DNA of 64,000 nt, from NCBI RefSeq assembly GCF_006385135.1, contig NZ_CP041025.1:2263501-2327500 (forward strand), read 5' to 3'. Within the stretch, counting starts at the first letter, position 1. Every line of letters begins with the position of its first letter. Position numbers and translations under genes: made by a program. Positions 43,733 to 54,109 of this stretch are shown here, piece after piece. The notes below the pieces were generated by a model. It searched no databases. It had not been told where the DNA came from and was given only the letters and a program-made list of their open reading frames with translations. The DNA comes from Paremcibacter congregatus (GTDB taxonomy: Bacteria > Pseudomonadota > Alphaproteobacteria > Sphingomonadales > Emcibacteraceae).

Positions 43733-43748
43733 TAGTCTTTTTATGAAA
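43733..43748. promoter_or_regulatory. Fifth copy of the regulon motif in the divergent HxlR / nitronate monooxygenase gap
   Basis: TAGTCTTTTTATGAAA matches 14 of 16 bases of the other sites. It lies 57 bp ahead of the plus-strand gene at 43805 and 67 bp ahead of the HxlR gene, so one site could serve both directions, including autoregulation. No good -10 box is visible on the minus strand. Confidence 0.6.
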
Positions 43749-43804
43749 GTTACTATCTTCAGGCAAAATATATTACAGTTGCTAAAATTACAGGAAATCA
43801 TTTC

Positions 43805-44758
43805 ATGCCAATACCAGATCCTCTTAAAAACCACCTTCGTCTGCCGTTGATTTCGGCTCCTATGTTTCTGGTTTCAGGTCCGGATCTGGTAATTGCATCC
43901 TGTAAGGCGGGCGTGGTGGGATCCTTTCCCACATTAAACGCCCGCACCATTGATATCCTTGATCAATGGATGTCCCGCATTACCACGGAACTGGATCAGG
44001 CGCGGATGGAAAACCCATCGGCAAAGATCGGCCCCTGGGCCGCCAACCTCATCGTCCACAGTTCCAACCGCCGTCTCAAGGACGATATGGAACTGGTGCT
44101 GAAATACAAACCGCCAATCGTCATCACCGCCTTGGGGGGGCCTGCCAAAATCATCGAAGCTGTTCACAATTACGGTGGGCAGGTTTATGCGGATGTGAAC
44201 AGCATTTCATACGCTAAAAAAGCCGCCGCCACGGGAGTGGACGGGCTGGTTCTGGTGTGTTCCGGCGCCGGTGGCCATACGGGCCAGACATCCAATTTCG
44301 CCTTTGTTACGGCGGTTCGGGAATTCTTCGATGGCACGATTATCCTGGCGGGCGGCATATCTCAGGGCGGGGCCATCCGGGCGGCGGAAATGGCCGGGGC
44401 TGACTTCGCCTATATGGGCACCAGCTTTATCGCGGCAGAGGAAAGTATGGCCGACGCCGCTTACAAACAGATGCTGATCGATAGCACTGTAGATGATATC
44501 ACCTGCACCAACGCCTTCACTGGCGCATGGGCCAATATGCTACAGCCCAGCATTGACGCGGCAGGCATTGACCTCGCCACTTTTGAAAAAACCAAAGAGA
44601 TCAACACCAATGACGCACAGGGGGAAAGCAAGGCCTGGAAAAACATCTGGTCCGCCGGTCATGGGGTCGGGGTCATCGCCAAAACCGAACCCGCCCAGAA
44701 TATTGTTGATCGCCTTTATGACGAATATCAGGCGGCTTGTCAGATTCCAGCATTTTAG
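43805..44758 (+). CDS. Nitronate monooxygenase family flavoprotein
   Basis: This 317-aa FMN-dependent TIM-barrel has the family segments LPLISAPMFLVSGPDLVIAS, GPWAANLIVH, VYADVNSISYAKKAAATGVD, LVLVCSGAGGHTGQ with the active-site His, and ILAGGISQGGAIRAAEMAGA then DFAYMGTSF. Members oxidise alkyl nitronates, or act as enoyl reductase-like flavoproteins in catabolic clusters. No nitro-compound genes are nearby, so the latter kind of role is more likely. It is the first gene of a four-gene operon. Confidence 0.85.
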   Translation: MPIPDPLKNHLRLPLISAPMFLVSGPDLVIASCKAGVVGSFPTLNARTIDILDQWMSRITTELDQARMENPSAKIGPWAANLIVHSSNRRLKDDMELVLKYKPPIVITALGGPAKIIEAVHNYGGQVYADVNSISYAKKAAATGVDGLVLVCSGAGGHTGQTSNFAFVTAVREFFDGTIILAGGISQGGAIRAAEMAGADFAYMGTSFIAAEESMADAAYKQMLIDSTVDDITCTNAFTGAWANMLQPSIDAAGIDLATFEKTKEINTNDAQGESKAWKNIWSAGHGVGVIAKTEPAQNIVDRLYDEYQAACQIPAF

Positions 44759-44800
44759 ATTAAGGCCCTGCTTCCTCATAAGCCAGACAAGGATTTTTTA

Positions 44801-45403
44801 ATGTCAGACGTTATTGATTTTTATTTTGATTTTTCCTCCACTTATTCTTATGTGGCCCATCAGGACATCATGTCTCTCGCCAGAAAGCATGACCTGACAC
44901 TGAGTTGGCGCCCAATCTCACTCGGGGCCATTTTCCATCAGCAAGGCCATAACCTACCTAAATTGGGGTCGCCGAAACAAAAATACCTCTGGCATGATGT
45001 CCAGCGCGCCGCCGATCAGGCTGGCCTGCCCTTTCGCTGGCCGGATATATTTCCTGTCAACAGCATCCCGGCCGCGCGGGGCGCCTACTGGATACAGGAC
45101 ATAATGCCGGAAAAGCTGGAGGCCTATATCGCCACCGTTTTCACCACCACCTTTGCCACGGACCATGATATTGGCCAGCCCGAGACGCTACAGGACATCG
45201 CGAAAAATCTTGGCCTTGACGTCGCGGCCTACATGGCCGCCCTAAAAGATGACGTCTATAAAGATCGCTTGAAGCAGGAAACCGCCACCGCTCAGACCCG
45301 GGGTGTTTTTGGGGCGCCAACTTTCTGTTTTGGCGACGAGATGTTCTGGGGGGCGGACCGTCTCGCGGCGCTGGATAGCTTTATCACAAAACAAAAGGCC
45401 TGA
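44801..45403 (+). CDS. 2-hydroxychromene-2-carboxylate isomerase-like (DsbA/kappa-GST fold)
   Basis: This 200-aa thioredoxin-fold protein has the HCCA-isomerase pattern: IDFYFDFSSTYSYVAHQDIM, then FHQQGHNLPK, IQDIMPEKLEAYIATVF, RGVFGAPTFCFGDEMFWGAD and a closing LAALDSF. These glutathione-dependent enzymes isomerise a hydroxychromene acid in naphthalene degradation, and relatives act on other ring-opened aromatics. The stop is two bases before the thiolase start region, so translation is coupled. Confidence 0.85.
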   Translation: MSDVIDFYFDFSSTYSYVAHQDIMSLARKHDLTLSWRPISLGAIFHQQGHNLPKLGSPKQKYLWHDVQRAADQAGLPFRWPDIFPVNSIPAARGAYWIQDIMPEKLEAYIATVFTTTFATDHDIGQPETLQDIAKNLGLDVAAYMAALKDDVYKDRLKQETATAQTRGVFGAPTFCFGDEMFWGADRLAALDSFITKQKA

Positions 45404-45405
45404 TC

Positions 45406-46638
45406 ATGTCTGGAAAAATATATCTCCTCGGGGGCCATCAAACAGATTTTGCCACGAACTGGTTACGGCAAGATCGGGAAATTTTTGATGTCTTCCGCGA
45501 TACGTTAAATCAGGGCCTGAACAACTGCGGTCTTGACTATGACGATCTCGACTGCGGCCATGTTGGTAACTTCAACGGCGAACTGTTCAATCACCAAGGG
45601 ATCATGGGCGGGTATTTCGGCATGGTCGATACCAAACTATCCGGTCTGCCCACAGGACGTCATGAAGCCGCCTGCGCCTCGGGCTCCATTGCCCTGCTCG
45701 CCGCCACGGCGGAACTGGAAGCGGGCCGATATGGCCTTGCCTGCGTCATGGGTATTGAACAGATGCGGAATGTATCGGGCGCAGAAGCCGCCGCCCACCT
45801 CGGCAGCGCCACATGGTTCGGCCATGAATGCCAGAACGTAAAATACCCCTGGCCACATATGTTCGGCAAATTGGGCGATGAATATGACAAACGCTATGGG
45901 CTGAAACACGAACATCTGGCGGGCATTGCGAAAATCAACTTTGCCAACGGTCGCCGCAACCCGAATGCCCAGACCAGGGGCTGGCAGTTTAGTGACAACA
46001 GCTTTACGGAAGATGATGACCTCAATCCGGTCATTGATGGCCGTATCCGCAAACAGGATTGCGGTCAGGTAACCGATGGCGCAGCGGTTCTTTTCCTCGC
46101 CACAGAAGAACGCGCCTGCGCCTATGCCGATCGACGGGGAATATCCGTCAGCACGATTCCCTATATCGAAGGCTGGGGTCACCGTTCGGCGCCACTGGCG
46201 CTCGATCAGAAAATGGCCGAAAGCGCCGGGGCCGACTATGTCTTTCCTCACATTCGCGGGACCATCACAGATGCTTACCAGCGGGCCGGTCTGACTGATG
46301 TCAGCGCCATAGATGTGATCGAAACCCACGATTGTTTCACCACCACCGAATATATGGCCATTGACCATTTCGGCATCACGGCCCCGGGGGAAAGCTGGAA
46401 AGCCATTGAGGACGGCCGTATCGCGATGGACGGCGAAATTCCAATCAATCCCAGCGGCGGCCTCATTGGCTGCGGCCATCCGGTGGGCGCCACCGGCGTA
46501 CGGATGCTGTTGGACGCCTGCAAGCAGGTCAGCGACACGGCGGGAAATTATCAGGTGGCCGGCGCGCGACGCGTCCAGACCCTTAATATCGGCGGCAGCG
46601 GCACCACGTCTGTCAGCTTTATTGTCAGCAAAGATTAA
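45406..46638 (+). CDS. Thiolase-family protein (SCP-x type acetyl-CoA acetyltransferase)
   Basis: This 410-aa protein has the SCP-x/thiolase-like layout: KIYLLGGHQTDFATNW, the nucleophile Cys in RHEAACASGSIALLAATAEL, QVTDGAAVLFLA, VIETHDCFTTTEYMAIDHFG, and the end GGLIGCGHPVGATGVRMLLD with the catalytic His. It would cleave a 3-ketoacyl-CoA, often one with a side chain on a ring (steroid or aromatic). It is immediately followed by a second, classical thiolase. Confidence 0.88.
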   Translation: MSGKIYLLGGHQTDFATNWLRQDREIFDVFRDTLNQGLNNCGLDYDDLDCGHVGNFNGELFNHQGIMGGYFGMVDTKLSGLPTGRHEAACASGSIALLAATAELEAGRYGLACVMGIEQMRNVSGAEAAAHLGSATWFGHECQNVKYPWPHMFGKLGDEYDKRYGLKHEHLAGIAKINFANGRRNPNAQTRGWQFSDNSFTEDDDLNPVIDGRIRKQDCGQVTDGAAVLFLATEERACAYADRRGISVSTIPYIEGWGHRSAPLALDQKMAESAGADYVFPHIRGTITDAYQRAGLTDVSAIDVIETHDCFTTTEYMAIDHFGITAPGESWKAIEDGRIAMDGEIPINPSGGLIGCGHPVGATGVRMLLDACKQVSDTAGNYQVAGARRVQTLNIGGSGTTSVSFIVSKD

Positions 46639-46657
46639 TCTTCAGGAAGTACACCTT

Positions 46658-47863
<1,206 letters not shown>

Positions 47864-47903
47864 GAAATACCGGCACCTCCTTGCCCTCTTCAATAAAGAA
47901 ACC

Positions 47904-47930
47904 CGGCCCGGCGATTAAATCACCGGACCG
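47904..47930. terminator. Hairpin between convergent thiolase and M14 peptidase genes
   Basis: CGGCCCGGCGAT pairs with ATCACCGGACCG (10 of 12 pairs) around a 3-nt loop. On the minus strand TTTCTTTATT follows, so it mainly terminates the peptidase transcript. Confidence 0.65.
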
Positions 47931-47966
47931 AGCTAAAATGTTCACAAAGGTATATTTGAGCTTTGC

Positions 47967-50606
47967 TTATTTGGCCTTTCGCGGCTTATCAAACACTTTC
48001 GAGAAAAACAAACTGTTCATAAACAGTTTATTGGTGCCATAAAAGTAAGCCCGGAAATTGGGATTGTCCGTAAACAGAACAACACTTCCCTTGCCATGGC
48101 GTTCCGCCAGCAGCATGGTCTTACCCGCCAGCTTCTTCTGGTTCTTCTCAGAAGCATAGCCGCTCAACAGGGCGTTCTCCTTAATCCGCACCACCGTCGC
48201 ATACGGGTTTTTCGGCGCATCAAATGCAAGCAGCGTATTACGGTGACTGGCGATATCGCGATCCGATACACCATAGCCAATCGGGTGAGTAATATCGAGA
48301 TCACCGGCCATAACCGCGCCGCCAATGATGTCCTGAACCTCGTTCATGACCTTGTCACCATACAACAGACGCTCTGGTGCTGTTGATGTTTTGTCAGCCG
48401 CCTCTTTCTTCGCATCTTTCTTGGCGTCCTTTTTGTCCGCCAGCAGACTGTCATAGGCCCATTTCGCCCCCTGACGATGGGCCACCAATGTGCCGCCCTG
48501 CTTGACCCAGTTGTTGATCTGATCGGCGACTTTGCCTTTCAGGTCTTTGTGATTGCCGCCCACCAGAATGACATGGGTGAAATTTGCAAGATTGATCTTG
48601 GCAAGATTCTGCTTGTCAATCATCGTGACCGGCATTTTCATACGCTTGTCAAGCAAATGCCAGACTTCACCGGCATCATATGATGCAATGCCTTCCCCGG
48701 TCAGAAGCAGAACTTTTGGTGCTTTCAGCACTGAAAAAGACAAGCTGCCGAGATCCATGCCTTGGGTCGGCGTATGGACACTGCCGACGCTGTGTATCTT
48801 GACACCGTCTTCCTGGGCGATCTGCGTCATGATTTTATGCAGGTCCTGATCAGAATGACCGCCTTGTCTGCCGACCGGCACCATAATGCTGCCCCGGTCC
48901 ATTTTCTGAATGCCCTCGGCGGTTTCTATTTCAAACGGTTTTGTCGCGACCCGGGGCAGATAACCGGCATTTTGCAAGCGATAAAGCGCTTTGGGCGCAT
49001 AGTAGTTATGCCAGGAGAAAAGATAACCCGAACCGGCCTTCTCGGGCACAGGCGCCGCCACCGGTTTTGGTGTTCCCAATATCTCTCCGGCGATGTTCTT
49101 GCCTGAAACTTCTGCGTAATCCAGATCGAACGCCAGAGGCAAGGTCCAGCCGGACACATCGTAGAAAGTATTATTTTCAAACGTCGTGATTTTACCAAAC
49201 AGGCCTTTGATCAACCGATACTGCGCCTGATTGGTTTCCACCAGATAGGATTGGCCGGCCCTGAACAGTTTCTTATTAACTGTGACATCTTTCGTGGTGC
49301 GTTTCACCGCAATCTGATGCCGGTTCAATAGGTCAAGCGCATGATAAATCCGCGCCGGGTCTTTCGGTGCCGCAAAAATATACCCTTTCACCTTGTCCTT
49401 TGCCGCAAGTTCCCGGGTTTCCGCCCCAAAACTCTTTTGAAATTTCAGTAATTCCGGCCGTAATTCTACCCCGGCGCGCACAATTTCAAGACTGGTGCGA
49501 TAATGGGTGCGAATATTGTCCCGGAAAGAGACCACACCGTAATCGCTGTCCTTAAAGCCATCACTATGAGCCTGCTCGAACAGAACCCCGACAGTTCCGT
49601 GCACATGCGGATAAGTAGAGCCCTTGCCGAGATAGAAATTATCATAGCCTTCTTCACTGAAGTACAGCCGCTGTTCGCCGTCCATAAAGGCCCGCGGACG
49701 GTCCGCGACCTTATCCAGCAGCGCCATTGATTTTTGTGGAATCAGCGGGTGGGTGCGATCCGCCGCCCCGGGGTGGAAATAATAGGTTTTATCCGTCGCC
49801 ATCTCATGATAATCGGCGTTGATATTCGGCCGCCATTGGTGAAATTTTTCTACCCAACCCTTGGCTTCCGGATGCTGCAACAACAACCACTGACGATTCA
49901 GATCGAACCAGTAATGATTGGTACGCCCGCCCGGCCAGAAGGTGTTATGCAGACGATGATCCGGATTGGTCACCGGTACATCCGCGCCATGCATATGGTT
50001 CCAGGCCGACTGGCGGCTGCTGCCATCGGGATTAAAGGAGGCAATCACAAGAATTACCGATTTCTTCAGTGTTTTTTCAATCTCAGGCCCTTCGGCCGCC
50101 GCAAGGTGATATACGACCGGCAAAACGGCGTCGGTGGAACTGACTTCCGCCCCATGCACCCCGTAATTGAGCCATGTCACCACCGGCATGTCATCAGGAA
50201 TACTCGCCGGGGCATCTTTACCGCGCAAGGCGTTGTGAGCCTCGCGAATATCGTCAATGCGCGCATGGTTTTCCGGTGATGTGATGGTTAGCATCACAAT
50301 CGGGCGACCCTCATGGCTATAGGCGATAACTTCCGAGGTAACCCTGTCCGAGATATTGGCCACATCCGTCAAGTAGCGTACCAGCAAATCGTTGCGGGCG
50401 ACCCGATGGCCGAGTGGATGACCGATCATCGTCGCCGGCTTCGGAATGGCGGCATTGAATTTTACCGTTTCCGGATAGAAGGGTTTATCAAAATCCGCCT
50501 GCGCCTGAAGCTGACCTGGGACAATGCCCGAGAAAGTACCACACATCAGGCCTAAAATGGCCAGTTTCCTGAGTCCAAAATGTTTCCTGAGACCAAAATC
50601 CTTCAT
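47967..50606 (-). CDS. M14-family zinc carboxypeptidase, exported
   Basis: The ATG at 50606 has AAGGA just upstream and gives a good signal peptide (LAILGLMCGTFSGIVPG, then LQAQA). The mature ~840-aa protein has an N-terminal M14 catalytic domain: HGAE (first zinc ligands) in NYGVHGAEVSSTDAVLP, NPDGSSR with the substrate-binding region, HYWFDLNRQW, and DYHEMATD with the third ligand. A long C-terminal part contains a flavodoxin/GATase-like unit (LLLTGEGIASYDAGEVWHLL) typical of this large bacterial subgroup. It trims C-terminal residues of peptides in the periplasm. It leads a peptide/acyl-amino-acid block on the minus strand. Confidence 0.88.
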   Translation of the reverse strand: MKDFGLRKHFGLRKLAILGLMCGTFSGIVPGQLQAQADFDKPFYPETVKFNAAIPKPATMIGHPLGHRVARNDLLVRYLTDVANISDRVTSEVIAYSHEGRPIVMLTITSPENHARIDDIREAHNALRGKDAPASIPDDMPVVTWLNYGVHGAEVSSTDAVLPVVYHLAAAEGPEIEKTLKKSVILVIASFNPDGSSRQSAWNHMHGADVPVTNPDHRLHNTFWPGGRTNHYWFDLNRQWLLLQHPEAKGWVEKFHQWRPNINADYHEMATDKTYYFHPGAADRTHPLIPQKSMALLDKVADRPRAFMDGEQRLYFSEEGYDNFYLGKGSTYPHVHGTVGVLFEQAHSDGFKDSDYGVVSFRDNIRTHYRTSLEIVRAGVELRPELLKFQKSFGAETRELAAKDKVKGYIFAAPKDPARIYHALDLLNRHQIAVKRTTKDVTVNKKLFRAGQSYLVETNQAQYRLIKGLFGKITTFENNTFYDVSGWTLPLAFDLDYAEVSGKNIAGEILGTPKPVAAPVPEKAGSGYLFSWHNYYAPKALYRLQNAGYLPRVATKPFEIETAEGIQKMDRGSIMVPVGRQGGHSDQDLHKIMTQIAQEDGVKIHSVGSVHTPTQGMDLGSLSFSVLKAPKVLLLTGEGIASYDAGEVWHLLDKRMKMPVTMIDKQNLAKINLANFTHVILVGGNHKDLKGKVADQINNWVKQGGTLVAHRQGAKWAYDSLLADKKDAKKDAKKEAADKTSTAPERLLYGDKVMNEVQDIIGGAVMAGDLDITHPIGYGVSDRDIASHRNTLLAFDAPKNPYATVVRIKENALLSGYASEKNQKKLAGKTMLLAERHGKGSVVLFTDNPNFRAYFYGTNKLFMNSLFFSKVFDKPRKAK

Positions 50607-50647
50607 AATATTCCTTTTCATTTTTGACTTTATTTCACCAACCACTC

Positions 50648-52258
50648 TTAGTGATTTTTACGTAGAGCTTTCCCAGCCAAATCACCGGTAAAACGACCCT
50701 CCTCTATGACGACCTTGCCGCCCAAAAGGACCCACTGCATACCTTCTGTCAGCTGTTCCGGATGCGCAAAATCTGCTTTTGGCCGGTATTTTTCCGGATC
50801 AAGAATAATCACATCCGCAACATATCCCGGACGCAAATAGCCGCGCCCCTTCAGACCGAAAACATCCGCCACCTGCCCGGCGCTATGGTAGACAAACTCA
50901 GACAGAGTTAAAAGTTTTTCTCCCACGACATAATCGGCGTATTTCTTTGGATAGCTGGCAAATTTTCGCGGGTGTCCCGTACTGCCATCCGACGACGTCA
51001 TCACCCAGGGCTGGGTCATAAAGCGCCTGATATCCTCAGGCGCCATATTGAAAGACGCCACCCGGGCATTTCCCTCCTGAATGATCCATAACGCCGTATC
51101 TATGGCTGACTCATCGCGGGTCTTGGCGATTTCCGCCAATGTCCTGTTTACCAGATCCGGCTTTTCCTTATCCGTGATCAACACGGCTTCGGCCCCGCCG
51201 CGACGGCGAAGATTCTCGGTCATTTCTTCCCGTATCCGCTTGCTCAAAGAGGGATCCTGAAGGCGCGCCTGATATGCATCCTTGGACCCCGCCATCACCC
51301 AGCGTGGCATCAGGGCACCGGCAACGCTGGTGCCTGAGGCACGCCAGGGATATTGGTCCGCCGTGACTTTCAGCCCCTCTGCCTGCGCCTTTTCAACCAG
51401 TTGAACAATATCACGGCTCTGACCCCAGACATCAACGCCCAGCGCCTTGATATGGGCAACATGCACCGCGATACCTGTCTGGCGGGCGATATCGATCACC
51501 TCAGAAACCGCCGCCTTCAAGCCGATGGAATAACTGCTTTCATCGCGGATATGGCTGTCATACATCCCGCCGTGATCCGCTGCCACCTGGGCCAGGGCCA
51601 CAACTTCATCGGTTGCGGCATAAGACCCGGGGACATAATACAACCCTGTTGACAAACCCAGGGCGCCATCCTGCATCGCGCGGGCGACATATGACTTCAT
51701 TTGCGCCAGTTCTTCGGAAGTCGGCGCACGATCCGCCCGTCCCATAACCGCCGCGCGCACCGCCCCGTGACCAACATAGGTCGCCACATTGGTGCCGATG
51801 CCGTCGCTTTCGAAGCGGCTCAGTTTCTCACCAACATCAACGGCACCGCCCCCGTCGTTGCCGATAAACACAGTTGTAACCCCCTGGGTCAGGTAATTCA
51901 GGTTGGCTTTCCGTTCGGGGCTGCTCAATTCGGCGCCCGCATGGGTATGGGGATCAATAAAACCGGGGGCGACAACCATGCCGGTTGCGTCAATTACTTT
52001 GTCCGCCTGCAGCGTCTCATCCAGATGCGGCCCGACTGCATGAATACGACCATCTTTGATGGCCACCTGAAGAAGAGCCGCTTTTTCTTGCCCCCCTTCA
52101 ACAAACAATCCGCCTTTGATAAGAGTATCGACAGTTTCCCGCGCCTGCGCCGCCGGTACTGAACTCAGGCAGAAAAGACACATAACACATAATGTCCACA
52201 GGACGGATGCCCGTCTCTGGGTCAGGAGAAAATTCGAAAATCGGGATCGTTCAATCAC
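50648..52258 (-). CDS. D-aminoacylase / N-acyl-D-amino-acid deacylase family, exported
   Basis: A 536-aa amidohydrolase starting with GTG at 52258 (GGAAAG upstream), with a signal peptide (WTLCVMCLFCLSSVPAAQA). Family motifs: VIDATGMVVAPGFIDPHTHA (metal ligands), YLTQGVTTVFIGNDGGG, GLSTGLYYVPGSYA, YDSHIRDESS, HVAHIKALG (metal His), and MTSSDGSTGHPRKFASYPKK. It removes acyl groups from N-acyl (often D-) amino acids or cleaves dipeptide-like amides. Gene order with the M14 and M20 peptidases supports a joint role outside the cytoplasm. Confidence 0.9.
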   Translation of the reverse strand: MIERSRFSNFLLTQRRASVLWTLCVMCLFCLSSVPAAQARETVDTLIKGGLFVEGGQEKAALLQVAIKDGRIHAVGPHLDETLQADKVIDATGMVVAPGFIDPHTHAGAELSSPERKANLNYLTQGVTTVFIGNDGGGAVDVGEKLSRFESDGIGTNVATYVGHGAVRAAVMGRADRAPTSEELAQMKSYVARAMQDGALGLSTGLYYVPGSYAATDEVVALAQVAADHGGMYDSHIRDESSYSIGLKAAVSEVIDIARQTGIAVHVAHIKALGVDVWGQSRDIVQLVEKAQAEGLKVTADQYPWRASGTSVAGALMPRWVMAGSKDAYQARLQDPSLSKRIREEMTENLRRRGGAEAVLITDKEKPDLVNRTLAEIAKTRDESAIDTALWIIQEGNARVASFNMAPEDIRRFMTQPWVMTSSDGSTGHPRKFASYPKKYADYVVGEKLLTLSEFVYHSAGQVADVFGLKGRGYLRPGYVADVIILDPEKYRPKADFAHPEQLTEGMQWVLLGGKVVIEEGRFTGDLAGKALRKNH

Positions 52259-52462
52259 TATAAATACTTTCCGGTTAAGAGAGCTCTGGCAGGGATGACG
52301 TCACAGTCTGAATATTTATGATGTGGGAACGTGGTTCCCGTCACACGTGATCGTTTCCCTATTCATGGCATCGGTTTCGTCGGGGATGAACAATGGAGTG
52401 TAAGGGCAATATAAAATTCTGTCGAATATATTAAAATAGGTACGCCATAACAAAAAGTTATA

Positions 52463-52503
52463 CTCTGGGGGAAGGCTGCGGCTCGTCAGCCTCATCCCCA
52501 GAG
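52463..52503 (-). terminator. Hairpin downstream of M20 peptidase gene
   Basis: CTCTGGGG/CCCCAGAG (52463-52470 with 52496-52503) encloses AGGCTG/CAGCCT (52473-52478 with 52487-52492), giving a long stem directly after the stop of 52511-53980. No strong T run follows. Confidence 0.65.
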
Positions 52504-52510
52504 GTAAGTT

Positions 52511-53980
52511 CTATTTCTTACGATAATCAAGAGGTGGTTTACGGTCCCCCAGCAAAGCCTTGTAGGTAAAGCCAGGCCCGCGGCGTTTTTCCATTTCCGC
52601 CTTGGCAGCGGCCACAAGTGTCGGCGTCTGGAAAAGTTCAATGGCGCTCAATGCCATGACTTTCGACGCCACCCGCATTCCCTTCAGGCCAATACTCATG
52701 TTTCCCGCCGCCACAGCTTGCCAGCTATGGGCCGATGTTCCCGGCACCCAGGTTGCCGTAGACAGCCAGTTGGTCGGCGCAATCCAGGAAAGATCCCCCA
52801 CATCAGATGAGGCTGACAGAACACGGTCTCCGGTTTCCAAATCCTGAATTTGTTCGGCACGCTTGAGAGAAACCGGCCCCAGCGCGTAACTTTCCATGAC
52901 TTTATTGGCGAATTTGGTTTCTTCAGCCGTATAAGACACACCGCCGACCCGCGTCAGATTGCGATGTACCAGACGGCTCATCACATCATTGGGCAGAACG
53001 GGGTAAACTGCATTCAGGATTTCGCTTTCAACCCGGGTACCGGTCCCCAATGCAGCACCTTCGGCCGCGTTTTTAATCCAGGCCCATGTTCTTTTTACCT
53101 CTGCCGGATCCGGATGGCGGGCGTAGTAATAGACTTCGGCGAATTTAGGGACCACATTCGGCGCATCGCCGCCGGCGGTAATGACATAATGCACTCTGGT
53201 TTTTTCCGACAGATGTTCACGCATCATATTGACCATATGATTCATGGCCTCTACCCCGTCAAGGGCGCTGCGGCCTTTCTCAGGGGCAGCAGCGGCATGG
53301 GACGGCGTACCGTAAAAGCGGAATTTACCGTTATAGTTAGACAACGTACTGAGCGAATTAGAAGCATTCTGGTCCCAAGGATGCCAGTTCAAAAGCGCAT
53401 CAACATCATCCAGGTGTCCCTCACGGGCAAGATAGACTTTCCCGCCCCCGCCTTCTTCTGCTGGTGCGCCATAAACACGAATGGTGCCTTTGTGACCTGA
53501 CTTTTTCAACCAGTCCTTAACCGCAACCGCGGCCTCTATTGCGCCAGTCCCGAGCAGGTGATGACCGCAGGCATGACCGGCGCTGTTATGAGAGTTGACT
53601 GTCCTGACCGGATCCGTGGTTTGCGACAAGCCCGGTAAGGCATCAAATTCAGCCACAATCCCGATCACCGGCTTTCCCGAGCCGTAACTTGCAACAAAAG
53701 CCGTCGGCATCCCTGCGACGCCCGCCGCAATGGAAAACCCCTTCTGTTTAAGATGTTTTTGCAACAGAGCGCTGCTTTGAACTTCCTGATGTCCAATTTC
53801 TGCCAACGCCCCGATACGCAGGGCAATGTCATCATAGACCTTGCCCTGACGGTCCATCTTTACCAAGAGGCTATCTTGCCAGTCCTTACCATCCTGCGCC
53901 AGGCTTGTCTGGCTGCATACTATGAAGGCGGCACCTGTCACAACTCCCCCAAATACCTGCTTAATCTGCCTGATCTTCAT
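52511..53980 (-). CDS. M20-family peptidase (AbgB-like), exported
   Basis: The ATG at 53980 follows AGGAGG by eight bases and opens a signal peptide (VVTGAAFIVCSQTSLAQD). The 489-aa protein has the M20 metal motifs VIGIVAEFDALPGL, NSAGHACGHHLLGTGAI, YGAPAEEGGGGK with the catalytic Glu, and NWHPWDQNAS. A dimerisation domain (YGTPSHAAAAPEKGRSALDG) follows. Its closest named relative is the p-aminobenzoyl-glutamate hydrolase subunit AbgB; other members are exported amidohydrolases for N-acyl amino acids. Confidence 0.9.
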   Translation of the reverse strand: MKIRQIKQVFGGVVTGAAFIVCSQTSLAQDGKDWQDSLLVKMDRQGKVYDDIALRIGALAEIGHQEVQSSALLQKHLKQKGFSIAAGVAGMPTAFVASYGSGKPVIGIVAEFDALPGLSQTTDPVRTVNSHNSAGHACGHHLLGTGAIEAAVAVKDWLKKSGHKGTIRVYGAPAEEGGGGKVYLAREGHLDDVDALLNWHPWDQNASNSLSTLSNYNGKFRFYGTPSHAAAAPEKGRSALDGVEAMNHMVNMMREHLSEKTRVHYVITAGGDAPNVVPKFAEVYYYARHPDPAEVKRTWAWIKNAAEGAALGTGTRVESEILNAVYPVLPNDVMSRLVHRNLTRVGGVSYTAEETKFANKVMESYALGPVSLKRAEQIQDLETGDRVLSASSDVGDLSWIAPTNWLSTATWVPGTSAHSWQAVAAGNMSIGLKGMRVASKVMALSAIELFQTPTLVAAAKAEMEKRRGPGFTYKALLGDRKPPLDYRKK

Positions 53981-54109
53981 AATATGTCTCCTCCTGAAAA
54001 TAACCATGCCTACCCTATGTCCGATAAGCGTAAATATCAATCCGCCTGAGCTTAAGTCATTTTCCAGACAAAACATAATTCCATTTTAGGGGCCAGGTAT
54101 AAGGCAAAG

